Below are positions 36,320-45,620 of a stretch of 64,000 nucleotides of DNA, piece after piece. The notes under the pieces are model-generated. The model was given only the letters and a program-made list of their open reading frames with translations. It did not search any database and had not been told where the DNA came from. Location: positions 1-64,000 of the forward strand of contig CAVTWS010000006.1 of NCBI GenBank assembly GCA_963738445.1. The letters are read 5' to 3'. Both the position numbers and the translations under genes were made by a program. Source of the DNA: CAVTWS01 sp963738445 (GTDB taxonomy: Bacteria > Actinomycetota > Acidimicrobiia > Acidimicrobiales > SHLQ01). The number at the start of each line of letters is the position of its first letter. Within the stretch, counting starts at the first letter, position 1.

Positions 36320-36834
36320 ACGACATCGAGGCGAGACTCCGGCGGCTGGAGGACGAAGCCGACATCGGTCGGCTCGTGCTCACCTACGGCCCGGCCGCCG
36401 ACGCCGGGCTCACCAGCGTCGCCGGACACCTGTGGCTCGAGGACGGTCGATACGACTGGGACGCGGCGGGCACCCCGCACGACGGCAGTTCGGGCGTCGA
36501 CGCCATGCTCCGGAGCGACGGGCACCAGGGTCTCATCGCATCGGGCGTCGCCCATGTCACCGGCCCGCTCCGGATCGAGCTCGATGGCGACGATGCCACC
36601 GCGCTCTCCTACTCCTTCGTCCTGCGACACGAGGATGAGCGCTGGTTCCTGTGGCGGGTCAGCGCCGTGCGCTGGGAGCTGGAACGGACTCCGACTGCCG
36701 GGTGGCGCATCCGGCAGCGGACCAACCGCCTGCTCGACGAAACCGGGGCGGGCCGGGAGCTCTTCAAAGCCTCGCTCGCTGAACTCGCCCAGGAGACCCC
36801 TTCGGGTCGACCCGATGACCAGGAGACCACCTGA
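36316..36834 (+). CDS. SnoaL-like / NTF2-fold protein
   Basis: A 172-residue protein starting at GTG 36316, overlapping the SDR stop in a GTGA, and ending in a TGATG overlap with the next SDR. The N-terminal MNDIEARLRRLEDEADIGRLVLTYG, the middle GLIASGVAHVTGPLRIELDGDDATALSYS and the C-terminal RTPTAGWRIRQRTNRLLD follow the SnoaL-like NTF2 layout. The sandwich position between two SDRs makes a role in the same transformation likely. No catalytic dyad can be assigned with confidence. Confidence 0.78.
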   Translation: MNDIEARLRRLEDEADIGRLVLTYGPAADAGLTSVAGHLWLEDGRYDWDAAGTPHDGSSGVDAMLRSDGHQGLIASGVAHVTGPLRIELDGDDATALSYSFVLRHEDERWFLWRVSAVRWELERTPTAGWRIRQRTNRLLDETGAGRELFKASLAELAQETPSGRPDDQETT

Positions 36835-37643
36835 TGGGACGACTCGACGGCACGGAGACCCCATCGGGGCGACTCGACGGCAAGGTGGCGATCATCACCG
36901 GAGCCAGCACCGGTCTCGGGCCGGTCATGGGTGCCCTCTTCGCACGCGAAGGGGCGCGCGTCCTGCTCGCCGCCCGCCGGGCCGAGCTCGTCGAAGACGC
37001 GGCCCGGCTCGCGGGGGCCGGCACGATCGCCATGCGCGCCGACGTGACGAACGAGGACGATGTCGAGGCCATGGTTCGCCGGGCCGTCGACGAGTTCGGT
37101 CATGTTGACATCATGTGCAACAACGCCGCGGCTCCCGGCACCGACCTCTACATCTGGGAGCAGACGCTGGAGAACTGGAACGCCACGATCGCCATCGACG
37201 TCACGGCGGCGATGTTGTGCACCCGCGAAGTCCTCCGCCAGTCGATGCTCGAGCGGCGTACCGGAGTCATCCTCAACTTCTCGTCGACCGCGGCGTACAA
37301 CGGCATGCCCCGCAAGTCCCACTACGTCACCGCCAAGGCTTCCCTGCGGGCCTTCACGAAGGTGGTCGCGCTCGAGACCGGCCCGTACGGCATCCGCTGC
37401 AACTGCATCGTCCCCGGCGGCATCGACACCGAGCTCTGGCGGAACTGGGTCAAACGCACCGCGGCCGAGCAGGGTGTCGATGAGGCCGAGCACCGCGCCC
37501 GACTTCTCCAGAGCACCGCGCTCCGCGACATCTCCACCACCGACGACGTGGCCAATCTCGCCCTGTTCCTGGCCAGCGACGAAGCCCGCACCATCACCGG
37601 GCAGAGCATCCCAGTCGACGCCGGTGGCGTCATGCCCGGGTGA
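36834..37643 (+). CDS. Short-chain dehydrogenase/reductase
   Basis: A 269-residue SDR starting at ATG 36834, translationally coupled to the SnoaL-like gene. TGASTGLGPVMGALFAREG is the cofactor loop, NNAAAPG the NNAG equivalent, FSSTAAYNG contains the Ser, and YVTAK the Tyr and Lys. The IDVTAAMLCTREVLRQSMLER helix and QSIPVDAGGVMPG end are typical of classical SDRs. In contrast to the first gene of this operon its active site is complete. It converges with TetR with only two bases between stops. Confidence 0.9.
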   Translation: MGRLDGTETPSGRLDGKVAIITGASTGLGPVMGALFAREGARVLLAARRAELVEDAARLAGAGTIAMRADVTNEDDVEAMVRRAVDEFGHVDIMCNNAAAPGTDLYIWEQTLENWNATIAIDVTAAMLCTREVLRQSMLERRTGVILNFSSTAAYNGMPRKSHYVTAKASLRAFTKVVALETGPYGIRCNCIVPGGIDTELWRNWVKRTAAEQGVDEAEHRARLLQSTALRDISTTDDVANLALFLASDEARTITGQSIPVDAGGVMPG

Positions 37644-37645
37644 GC

Positions 37646-38302
37646 TCAGCGACTCCCCGAACCACGTTTCGCGCCGCGCTCCCCCGCGGGAGCGAACGAA
37701 GCGATCCCGGCGCCCGCGATGTCGAGTGCCGCCAGCTGATGGGCCGCCAGGTCGCCGCCCAGGATCGACCACCGGTGCTGACCCACCAACAGCGCACTCG
37801 CCACCATCGTCCCCGCCATCTCCGGCCACAGGTCGGCCGGCGACAGACCGGCCCGCTCGGCCAACGACTCGACGAGCGCCTGGGTGCTGACCGAGTACGC
37901 CCGCCGGATCAGCCGCCCGTTACCGCCGAGCGCGACGAACCACCGCTGCAGCTCATCGGTGTCAAGGGTTCGGGCGACGTCCTCCAAACCGTTGCGCAGT
38001 GCTTCGAACGGCGTCTCCGACGCCGGACGCGAGAGGATCGCCGTCGACATGGCTCGCGCGCCCCTCATAGGCACACCCAGGGTGATCTCTTCCTTCGTCG
38101 GGAAGTACCGGTACACAGTCCGCACGGCGAACCCGGCGGCCGCGGCGACCTCGTTCATGGTGACGTTGTCGACTCCCCGGGCGGCGAAGAGCTCGAGTGC
38201 CGCGCTTTCGATCGCGGCGGCGACGATGTCACGACGTTCCGCAGCGGTCACCTCGACCGGCCCTCGGCGGGCTGTGCCCGCCTGACCCGCGGCCGTCCTC
38301 AT
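37646..38302 (-). CDS. TetR family transcriptional regulator
   Basis: A 218-residue protein starting at ATG 38302. The helix-turn-helix ALELFAARGVDNVTMNEVAAAAGFAVRTVYRYFPTKEEI (about residues 35-73) is a textbook TetR domain. The C-terminal ligand domain is poorly conserved, as usual. It converges with the SDR operon and is divergent from the broken LLM gene, so it may have controlled that gene and the SMP-30 gene. The 96-base gap shows no clear palindrome. Confidence 0.9.
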   Translation of the reverse strand: MRTAAGQAGTARRGPVEVTAAERRDIVAAAIESAALELFAARGVDNVTMNEVAAAAGFAVRTVYRYFPTKEEITLGVPMRGARAMSTAILSRPASETPFEALRNGLEDVARTLDTDELQRWFVALGGNGRLIRRAYSVSTQALVESLAERAGLSPADLWPEMAGTMVASALLVGQHRWSILGGDLAAHQLAALDIAGAGIASFAPAGERGAKRGSGSR

Positions 38303-38398
38303 CGAACCCTCGTCGCCATCATCGTCCTACAGCCTGCCAAAACGTGACGGCCACACACGCCACCTTACCCACCGACACCCGACCCAAGGATCAGATCC

Positions 38399-39114
38399 AT
38401 GCGCTACGGCATGTCCCTGCGAAGCAACACCCGCGAGCTGTCCGGCTACGTCGACATGATCGAACGTTACGAATCGTTCGGGCTCGACAGCGTGTGGTCC
38501 GGGCAACTGTTCGGCGTCGACGCCCTCACCCTGTTCGCCGTCGCCGGTGCCTCGACCTCACGCATTCGATTCGGTACCGCGGTCACCCCCACGTACGCAC
38601 GCCATCCACTCGTGCTGGCCTCGCAACACCACCAGCCGGTTCGGGCGCGCCGGCGGGCTCGGGTCCGAGGCACCTCCAGTCCTCGTCGGCACGATGTTCC
38701 CGCTGTCCCTCCGTATCGCTGACCGGGGCGGCCGCCGAGTCCGGCCGAGTCCAGCCCAAGGTCGTGGCCAGCATTCCCGTGGCGTTGTGCCGCGCCTCCG
38801 AGATCGACGAGCAGCGAGACCTCGTCGACCGCCAGCTCGCATCCTTCGTCAGCCTGCCCGTGTACCAGCAGGTACTCGAACGAGAACACGCTCGCGCACC
38901 GTCCGACCTGGCGGCGATCGGTGACGAAGACACCCTCGCGAAGCGGTTCACCGAGTTCGCCGACTCCGGTGTCGATGAGATCTTCGGCGTGTGCTTCGGC
39001 GACGACGCCACGCTGCGACGTACCGCCGAGCACCTCGGCTCGCTGTCCGGGGGCAATCTCGCGCGCCGTTCGACCGGGCGGTACGCTCCGCCCGAGCACC
39101 CCGGGGAGAGCTGA
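38399..39114 (+). pseudogene. LLM-class oxidoreductase, internally deleted
   Basis: The N-terminus MRYGMSLRSNTRELSGYVDMIERYESFGLD through ARHPLVLASQ is a normal luciferase-like start. It then jumps, in another frame, to GSEAPPVLVGTMFPLSLRIA, and in a third frame to ESGRVQPKVVASIPVALCR and a proper C-terminus FADSGVDEIFGVCFG. Compared with intact family members of about 300 residues, roughly 80 residues of the barrel core (including the GGR-LGIG segment) and about 25 more are missing. Two deletions plus frame changes cannot be mended by one base, so this is a genuine or misassembled remnant. It lies 3 bases upstream of the SMP-30 gene. Confidence 0.75.
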
Positions 39115-39117
39115 GCG

Positions 39118-39975
39118 ATGGGACGACACATGGAGATCCTGGTCGACGAGCTCGGCTACTGCGAGGGCCTGAGGTGGCACGACGGCCACCTGTGGTTCTC
39201 GGACATGGTGCGTGGTCAGGTGTGGCGCGCGTCGATCGACGGCACCCGAAGCCTCGTCGCCGACGGCATCGCGATGGCGTCAGGCCTCGGGTGGTCGGCC
39301 CGAGGACCGTTGCTCGTCGCATCGATCCACGAGGACGCCATCTTCGCCGTCGACGACCACGGCCAGGCGACGCCGTTCGTCGACACCTCCCTCATTGGCA
39401 GCCACGGCCCCAACGACATGGCGACCCACGGCGAGCGGAGTTACACGTCGACCACATCGGTCCGCTACGACTCCGTCGGCGACGTCATGGACGGCATGAT
39501 GACCGCCGGTCAGGTCGTGTGCTTCGACAACGTCAGCGGTGAGGCCAGGATCGTGGCGACCGGGCTGGCCATGGCCAACGGCATGGTCGTGACGCCCGAC
39601 GGTTCGACCCTGATCGTCGCCGAGACGTTCGGTCACCGCCTCCTCGACTACCCGATCCTCGCCGACGGGTCTCTCGGACCGCAACGCGTACGAGCGACGC
39701 TCGATTCGCTCGTCGACGGCCTGACCCTGGATGCCGAGCTTCACGTGTGGGCCGCCCTCCCGGGTGTCCACCAGTACGTGCGCGTCAGCCCCGATGGGCG
39801 AGTGACCGACACGATCGAGGTGCCCGATTGGTCGACGGTCGACGTGGAGCTCGGTGGACCCGATGGTCGATCCCTGTTCCTCGGCCTGAACCGATTCGAC
39901 AGCCCCGAAGCGCTCTTCGCCGGAAACTCCGAAGCGCAGATCCAAGTCACGCAGGTCGACGTACCCCGCGTCTGA
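39118..39975 (+). CDS. SMP-30/gluconolactonase/LRE family protein
   Basis: A 285-residue six-bladed beta-propeller. CEGLRWHDGHLWFSDMVRGQVWR supplies the first metal Glu (residue 16) and is the defining N-terminal motif; SHGPNDMATH and ANGMVVTPDGSTLIVAETFGHRL supply the metal Asn residues, and LVDGLTLDAELHVWAAL the Asp region. It hydrolyses sugar lactones or other lactones with a divalent metal. ATG 39118 follows GGGGAG; a second ATG at 39130 is possible. It sits between the LLM remnant and GH3, which suits sugar-lactone or aglycone-lactone hydrolysis. Confidence 0.87.
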   Translation: MGRHMEILVDELGYCEGLRWHDGHLWFSDMVRGQVWRASIDGTRSLVADGIAMASGLGWSARGPLLVASIHEDAIFAVDDHGQATPFVDTSLIGSHGPNDMATHGERSYTSTTSVRYDSVGDVMDGMMTAGQVVCFDNVSGEARIVATGLAMANGMVVTPDGSTLIVAETFGHRLLDYPILADGSLGPQRVRATLDSLVDGLTLDAELHVWAALPGVHQYVRVSPDGRVTDTIEVPDWSTVDVELGGPDGRSLFLGLNRFDSPEALFAGNSEAQIQVTQVDVPRV

Positions 39976-40022
39976 ACCCATCCCCTCGACGAGAGTCTCG
40001 AGAGATCGGAAGTACCTCGAAC

Positions 40023-42458
40023 ATGGCTGACACCGCAACCTTCCACGACCGTTCGTTGCCGTCGCCGCAACGTGCCATGTTCCTCCTTGGCGAGATGACG
40101 ATCGAGGAGAAGGCGCAGCAACTGACCTGCATCCAGCCGCAGTCTGTGCTCGACGCCACCGGGCTCAAGGCCGAATCGTTGGGGCCAGTGCTCGGCAACG
40201 GCATCGGACAGGTCGCCCCGCTCACGTCGACCGGCGGCACAACGCCACAGCGGATCGCCGATGAGATCAACCTGATCCAACGCCATCTGGTGGAACGGAC
40301 CCGCCTCCGCGTGCCTGCGGTCTTTCACAACGAAGCCATCGCCGGCGTCCAGGCCCCGGGCCACGTCGTGTTTCCCACGGAGACGGGCGTCGCGGCGACG
40401 TGGTCCCCCGAGCTGAGCGTCGAGATGGGCGATCTCGTGCGTCGACAGATGCGACGTCTCGGACTCAGCCAGGCCCTCGGCCCGGTCCTCGACGTGGCGC
40501 TCGAGCCCCGCTGGGGCCGCGTGCACGAGACGTTCGGCGAGGATCCCTACCTCGTGGCGGCCTTCGGTGTCGCGTACATACGTGGGTTGCAGGGCGATGA
40601 TCTCGCCGCTGGAGTCGTGGCCACGGCCAAGCACTTCCTCGGCTACGGGGCGTCCGAAGGCGGCCTCAACTCGGCGAACGTGGAGGCCGGAAGCAGGCGC
40701 GTTCGTGACGTCTTCGCCTTCCCCTTCGAGGCGGCCATTCACTTGGCCCACCTCCGGTCCGTCATGAACACCTACTCCGAGGTCAACGGAGTGCCCGCCG
40801 CCATCTCCTACGAGCTCTTGACGACGCTTCTGCGCGACACGCTGGAGTTCGACGGCTACACGTCCTCGGACTACATCTCGTTCCAGCACGTCGTGGATCG
40901 CGCCCTGGCAGCACGAGACGCTCCCGAAGCAGCCCGGCTCGGACTGGAGGCCGGGCTCGACCTCGAGCTTCCCGCCCCCTGGGCCTACGGCGCCGTCCTC
41001 GCCCGAGAGGTTCGCGAGGGGAGGATCGACGAGGCGCTGCTCGACCGCTCGGCCATGAGGGTGCTGACCGCAAAATTCGAGCTGGGACTCTTCGAACGGC
41101 CTTACGCGGCCGAGCACATCGACCTCGGCGCCGTCGCGCTGGAGGGTCGAGAACTCGCTATCGAGATGGCCGAGCGCAGCGTGACCCTTCTCAAGAACGA
41201 CGGGTTGCTGCCCGTTGAGGTACCGGCGGCCAAGATCGCCGTCGTCGGCCCGCACGCCAATGCAGCTGCGCTCCAGTACCCGGCCTACTCGTACCCTGCC
41301 GCCCGCTCGGTTGGCGTGTTCATGGCGCAAGGCGGGTTCAACAACATGGTCGGGATCGAGGAGTACCTCCCCGCCGCGGACCCCTCCGACAGGCCCCCGC
41401 TACCTCAGGAGGAGTGGGTGCGGAGCGAGTACGCCGTCAAGGGATTGTCCGAGGAGATCGGTGCCCTCGGAGCGCAGGTCACGGTCGAGCCGGGCACAGG
41501 AATCCTCGCCGACCTCGAGGACGGAGCCTTCGAACGGGCGGTGGTCGCCGCCCGAGAGGCCGACATGGTCGTGCTCGCCGTCGGCGGAGCGAGCGCGTGG
41601 TTTGTGGGCGATCGCACCGAGGGGGAAGCCAGTGACTCGCTGAGCATCCACCTCCCGGCAGTCCAGCAACGGTTGATCGACGCCATCATCGCCCTCGGCC
41701 AACCAACCGTCGCGGTGATCGTCCAGGGACGGCCGTACGTGCTCCCGGAGTCACTGCTCGACGCCAACGCCATCCTGTGTGCGTCCTACAACGGTGTCGG
41801 CGGGCTCACGGCGCTCGCCCGCGTGATCGCCGGCGACGTCAACCCGAGCGGAAAGCTGCCCTACACCATTCCCCGTCACCAAGGTCAGCTGCCCGTCTTC
41901 CACCACCAACGCTCGGCGAGTGGCTATCGCAGCCACACACCGTTCGGTACGCACTACATCGATGGCCCGGCAACGCCACTGTTTCCCTTCGGCTTCGGCC
42001 TGAGCTACACCACGTTCGAGCTCACGGATCTGGCGGTCTCGCCGGTCGTGATCGACAGCAACGGTGACGTCAGCATTCAGGCCACGATACGAAACACGGG
42101 GCAACTGGCAGGCGCGGAGGTCGTCCAGCTCTACCTCGGCACGAGAACGTCGGGAGTGACCCGACCCGCACAGCAGCTCGGGGGCTTCCTGCGCGTCCAT
42201 CTGGACCAAGGCGAGTCGCAACGGATCACGTTCACTGTCTCCGCCCGTCAGCTCGGACACTCGAACACGCGAGGCGGGTTCTCGGTCGACGCGGGCGAGA
42301 CCGTCGTGGTCGTGGGCACGAATGCCGACGACCACGCACTCAGCGGTTCATTCCGGGTGGTCGGCGAACCTCTCGAGCTCACGAGCAGTGAGCGGACCTT
42401 CTTCTCGAGCGTGACCACGGCTCCAGCCGCAGCGACCGAGGTGAACTTCCCCACGTGA
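40023..42458 (+). CDS. Glycoside hydrolase family 3
   Basis: An 811-residue GH3 starting at ATG 40023. The barrel has EMTIEEKAQQLTC, VPAVFHNEAIAG, WGRVHETFGEDPYLVA, TAKHFLGYGASEGG and the nucleophile Asp in YTSSDYISF. The sandwich domain has RSVTLLKNDGLLPV, AIVQGRP-like VIVQGRPYVLPES and GDVNPSGKLPYTIP, and an FnIII-like domain follows (FPFGFGLSYTTFEL; IRNTGQLAGAEVVQLYLG). The HNEAIAG pattern and domain order resemble beta-xylosidase and beta-glucosidase members. No signal peptide is seen. It converges with a paralogous amidohydrolase 35 bases on, the second GH3-amidohydrolase neighbourhood of the window. Confidence 0.92.
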   Translation: MADTATFHDRSLPSPQRAMFLLGEMTIEEKAQQLTCIQPQSVLDATGLKAESLGPVLGNGIGQVAPLTSTGGTTPQRIADEINLIQRHLVERTRLRVPAVFHNEAIAGVQAPGHVVFPTETGVAATWSPELSVEMGDLVRRQMRRLGLSQALGPVLDVALEPRWGRVHETFGEDPYLVAAFGVAYIRGLQGDDLAAGVVATAKHFLGYGASEGGLNSANVEAGSRRVRDVFAFPFEAAIHLAHLRSVMNTYSEVNGVPAAISYELLTTLLRDTLEFDGYTSSDYISFQHVVDRALAARDAPEAARLGLEAGLDLELPAPWAYGAVLAREVREGRIDEALLDRSAMRVLTAKFELGLFERPYAAEHIDLGAVALEGRELAIEMAERSVTLLKNDGLLPVEVPAAKIAVVGPHANAAALQYPAYSYPAARSVGVFMAQGGFNNMVGIEEYLPAADPSDRPPLPQEEWVRSEYAVKGLSEEIGALGAQVTVEPGTGILADLEDGAFERAVVAAREADMVVLAVGGASAWFVGDRTEGEASDSLSIHLPAVQQRLIDAIIALGQPTVAVIVQGRPYVLPESLLDANAILCASYNGVGGLTALARVIAGDVNPSGKLPYTIPRHQGQLPVFHHQRSASGYRSHTPFGTHYIDGPATPLFPFGFGLSYTTFELTDLAVSPVVIDSNGDVSIQATIRNTGQLAGAEVVQLYLGTRTSGVTRPAQQLGGFLRVHLDQGESQRITFTVSARQLGHSNTRGGFSVDAGETVVVVGTNADDHALSGSFRVVGEPLELTSSERTFFSSVTTAPAAATEVNFPT

Positions 42459-42471
42459 TCGAGCCGTGTCA

Positions 42472-42486
42472 CGGGTGAGACACCCG
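42472..42486. terminator. Short stem-loop between convergent genes
   Basis: CGGGTG (42472-42477) pairs with CACCCG (42481-42486) around a three-base AGA loop in the 35-base gap between GH3 (+) and amidohydrolase (-). Without a T-tract its terminator role rests on position. Confidence 0.4.
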
Positions 42487-42493
42487 ACCTGGG

Positions 42494-43720
42494 TTATCGG
42501 GACGCTCCGGCGAGCTCGCGGGCGTTGCGCCGCAGCGACTCGTTGGCGCCCTCCGGCAGCTCGGTGAGGGGCTGAGCGAGCTCGGCCACGGTGGGCCCGA
42601 ACTGATTGGCGGCCGGGCGCAGAGCTTCCATGTCGAACCCGTACAGACGGGCGGCGTTGCCGGCCAGGATCTGCTGCACCTGCTCGGGCGGGAGGTTGCC
42701 GACCACCTGACGGAAGTGCTCCCGCGTGAACGGGTGGGTGCCCTCCTCGTGGGGGTAGTCGTTGCCCCACATGATCCGGTCGATGCCGAGCTTGAAGCCG
42801 GCGGCGATGTCGGACGGACGCGGCTGGCTGACGCCCACGTGACAGTTGGAGGCGAAGTACTCGCTGGCCGACTTGGGCGCCACGGCGTCACCGTCGAACC
42901 GCATCTCACCGGTGGCTCCCGTGCGAACGACGTTCATCGTGAAGTCCAGGTTCTCGAGGAAGGCGGGAATCCACGCGCACCCGGCCTCGGTCAGCACGAA
43001 CTTCAACCCGGGGAACCGGTGGAACACACCGCCGAGCAGCAGGTACGCGAGCGGTCGCTGGGAGTAGAAGATCATCTCGGACATGTGCACCATGGCCATC
43101 GCCGGTGCCGGTTTGTACGCCGGACCACCGGTTCCGGAGTGCGAGTTGACCACGACGCCGAGCTCCTCGCAGGCCTGCCACAGCGGGTCGTAATGCGGGT
43201 CGTACAGCGGCTTCAGCCAGTCGCACGTGGGCGGCACCGACCCGACCAGCACGCCGCCGCGGAGGCCGTTGTCGTGGCACCACTGCACATCGGCGATGGC
43301 GTCGTCGAGGTCGTTCAGGAAGATCTGCCCGATGCCGGCGCGCGCGTCGGGCTTCTGCGAACAGAAGTCGGCCAACCACCGGTTGTGGGCCTGGACCCCC
43401 GCGTGACGGTGTTCGTACTCCTCCGGGCGGGCGGGCTGGGCGAAGAGCACGAAGCTCGGGAAGAACGGCGGCACCGTGTTCGGGAAGATCACTTCGCCGA
43501 CGACGCAGTCGGAGTTCTGCTGCTCGTCACGCAGCTCGCCATCCCAGTTGCGGGTGCGCAGCTTGGTGTCCTTGAGGTCTTTGTACGGGTTCTTGTAGCG
43601 GCCGCGCCAGGCGTCGAAGTCAGCCCGGTACTTCGGATCGAGGAACTCCCGGTACTGCTCGTGGCTCCCCCCGGCGTGGGTGTCAGCGGAGATGACGATG
43701 TAGTGGTCGTCGGGTTGCAT
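42494..43720 (-). CDS. Amidohydrolase family 2 protein, paralogue of 29249-30469
   Basis: A 408-residue PF04909-type protein starting at ATG 43720. VISADTHAGGS (metal D-x-H), VNSHSGTGGPAYK (His) and MWGNDYPHEEG (catalytic Asp) match the paralogue position by position, as do RNWDGELRDEQ, NTVPPFFPSFVLFAQP and PFTREHFRQVVGNL. The shared opening, THAGGSHEQYRE-FLDP, shows recent common ancestry. The two copies flank different GH3 genes and different esterases, which suggests duplication of a functional module. Substrate is unknown; metal-dependent C-C or C-O hydrolysis or decarboxylation is expected. Confidence 0.88.
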   Translation of the reverse strand: MQPDDHYIVISADTHAGGSHEQYREFLDPKYRADFDAWRGRYKNPYKDLKDTKLRTRNWDGELRDEQQNSDCVVGEVIFPNTVPPFFPSFVLFAQPARPEEYEHRHAGVQAHNRWLADFCSQKPDARAGIGQIFLNDLDDAIADVQWCHDNGLRGGVLVGSVPPTCDWLKPLYDPHYDPLWQACEELGVVVNSHSGTGGPAYKPAPAMAMVHMSEMIFYSQRPLAYLLLGGVFHRFPGLKFVLTEAGCAWIPAFLENLDFTMNVVRTGATGEMRFDGDAVAPKSASEYFASNCHVGVSQPRPSDIAAGFKLGIDRIMWGNDYPHEEGTHPFTREHFRQVVGNLPPEQVQQILAGNAARLYGFDMEALRPAANQFGPTVAELAQPLTELPEGANESLRRNARELAGASR

Positions 43721-43805
43721 GGTGGCCTTCTCCTGCGCTCGCGGGTGCTTGCTTGATTCTGCCAGGGATCCATCCGGTCACGACACCCGGGTTCTGACTG
43801 CCGCC

Positions 43806-44582
43806 CTATCCACCCGTGCGTTCGATGCCTCGCCGCACGAGGTCGGCGAACGCCTCCGGAGCCGTTCGGTGGGCGTGGTGGCCGGCGCCGTCGATCAACC
43901 GTTCCTCGAAGTGTGCCAGCTGCGCCCGGAGGAAGCGGGCGACGCTCGGCATCACCGACGGGTCGGAGCGCCCGTAGAGGACGGGTGATCGCACGTCCGC
44001 GATGTCATAGGGCGGCACCCCAGTACGCACCGAGGCCTCCTCGGCCACGAAGGCGGCTCCGTCGATGCGGCGTCGGACCCATTCCTCGTCGGTCCACGCG
44101 TCGCACCGCTCGCCGAGCATCATTCGCAGGCCGGCCTCGACGGGGTCGGGCGAACGCAGCAGCGCGGTCACGACGGTGTCGTCCCAGCCCGGTGACCAGG
44201 CCATGCTCGTCTCGTACAACACGACGGAACGGACGAGCTCCGGTGCGAGGATCGCCGCGCCGAGCACCGTCACGCCGCCGAAGGAATGGCCGACCACCAC
44301 CGCCGGCCGGCCGTCGAGAACGGCCACCAGATCCGCGGCATGGAGGTCGACCCCGGCCGGCCCGGCGCCCGCAGACGTGCCGTAGCCCCGCCGGTCGTAC
44401 CAGAGCATCCGGCACTCGTTCTCGAGCTCCGCCGCCACCCGGTCGAAGGAGGAACCCCACCCGAGAGCGCCATGGACGAGCACGACCAGGGGCTCGCCCG
44501 AGCCCACTTCGGTGACCTCGATCCCGTCGACCACGGCGACACGGTAGCGGTGGGCTCCGCGAGGCCGGTGCTCGGCGGGCAC
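43806..44582 (-). CDS. Alpha/beta hydrolase
   Basis: A protein of about 258 residues when started at GTG 44582; GTG 44534 (VVDGIEVTEVG) is an alternative with a better upstream GCGGAG, and the longer upstream frame is a shadow of the divergent gene. LVVLVHGALGWGSSFDRV is the oxyanion loop, MLWYDRRGYGTS the following strand-turn, VVGHSFGG the nucleophile elbow (G-H-S-F-G), YGRSDPSV the acid and GAGHHAHRTAP the His. It is a canonical small alpha/beta hydrolase such as an esterase, lactonase or C-C hydrolase. It lies 85 bases upstream of the amidohydrolase start region on the opposite side and is divergent from another esterase. Confidence 0.86.
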   Translation of the reverse strand: MPAEHRPRGAHRYRVAVVDGIEVTEVGSGEPLVVLVHGALGWGSSFDRVAAELENECRMLWYDRRGYGTSAGAGPAGVDLHAADLVAVLDGRPAVVVGHSFGGVTVLGAAILAPELVRSVVLYETSMAWSPGWDDTVVTALLRSPDPVEAGLRMMLGERCDAWTDEEWVRRRIDGAAFVAEEASVRTGVPPYDIADVRSPVLYGRSDPSVMPSVARFLRAQLAHFEERLIDGAGHHAHRTAPEAFADLVRRGIERTGG

Positions 44583-44631
44583 GCCATGGCGGAGCCGGGA
44601 TAGGGTCGCAGCGATCACCGAGGGGGACGAC

Positions 44632-45606
44632 ATGAGCGATGACGGCGACGGCGCGGTCCTGCGGATTCCGGCGCGTGAGCTGCGCCCACCCGCATTCCTG
44701 AGCGACCACGCCCAAGCGGTCCTGCTGCAATCACGGCCGCCCGCCGAGCACCCTCCGCTCGACGACATCGAAGCCTGGCGCCAGCTGCTGGCGGCCATGG
44801 AGGAGATGATCGTGCCGATGATGGAGCCGATGGCCGCCCAGACCGGCTCCGTCGTGACCGACATCGAGCTCGACGGCGTGACGGTGTACGACATCGCGCC
44901 GAGTCAACCGATCGACGGGGGCGAGTCGTACATCCAGTTCGAGATCCACGGCGGGGCCTTGGTGAGCGGCGGAGGCCGGGGCTGCCAGCTCATGGGCTCG
45001 ATGGCGGCGCGCCGCACCGGGCTGCGCTCCTTTGCGGTCGACTACCGGATGCCTCCCGATCACCCGTATCCGGCCGGACTGGATGACTGCCTCACCGTGT
45101 ACCGGGCGCTCCTCCGCGATCACGACCCGGCGCACATCTTCATCAGTGGCGGCTCGGCCGGCGGCAACCTCGTCGGCGCGACCATCCTGCGGGCCCGCGA
45201 CGAAGGGCTCCCACTACCCGGCGCGGCGATCATGATGACCCCCGAGGTCGACCTCACCGAGTCCGGTGACTCGTTCCAGACCAACCTCGGCGTCGACACC
45301 ATCTTGGGCCTGCTCATGCCGATCAACCTCCTCTACGCCGCGGGCCACGATCTCGCCCACCCGTACCTCTCCCCCCTGTTCGGCGACTTCACGAAGGGCT
45401 TCCCGCCCACCTTCCTGCAGACCGGCACCCGCGACCTCTTCCTCTCCAACACGGTGCGGATGCACCGGGCGCTCCTGAAAGCCGGAGTTCCGGCCGAGCT
45501 GCACGTGTTCGAAGCCATGCCGCACGGCGGGTTCTTCGGCGCCCCCGAGGACGACGAGGTCGCCGACACGGTGCGCGACTTCGTCGCCCGCCGGATCGCG
45601 GCCTGA
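44632..45606 (+). CDS. Alpha/beta hydrolase, HSL-like esterase
   Basis: A 324-residue protein starting at ATG 44632 after GGGGGAC. FEIHGGALVSGGGRG provides the HGG oxyanion motif, ISGGSAGGNLVGA the nucleophile (G-G-S-A-G), GTRDLFLS the Asp, and MPHGGFFG the His, an HSL-family arrangement. The first 75 residues form a cap with an unusual Met-rich helix EEMIVPMMEPMAAQ. It is related to 30531-31523. It is 14 bases upstream of the biotinyl-carboxyltransferase gene, so the two are probably co-transcribed. Confidence 0.86.
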   Translation: MSDDGDGAVLRIPARELRPPAFLSDHAQAVLLQSRPPAEHPPLDDIEAWRQLLAAMEEMIVPMMEPMAAQTGSVVTDIELDGVTVYDIAPSQPIDGGESYIQFEIHGGALVSGGGRGCQLMGSMAARRTGLRSFAVDYRMPPDHPYPAGLDDCLTVYRALLRDHDPAHIFISGGSAGGNLVGATILRARDEGLPLPGAAIMMTPEVDLTESGDSFQTNLGVDTILGLLMPINLLYAAGHDLAHPYLSPLFGDFTKGFPPTFLQTGTRDLFLSNTVRMHRALLKAGVPAELHVFEAMPHGGFFGAPEDDEVADTVRDFVARRIAA

Positions 45607-45620
45607 CCCAACCACGCTTC

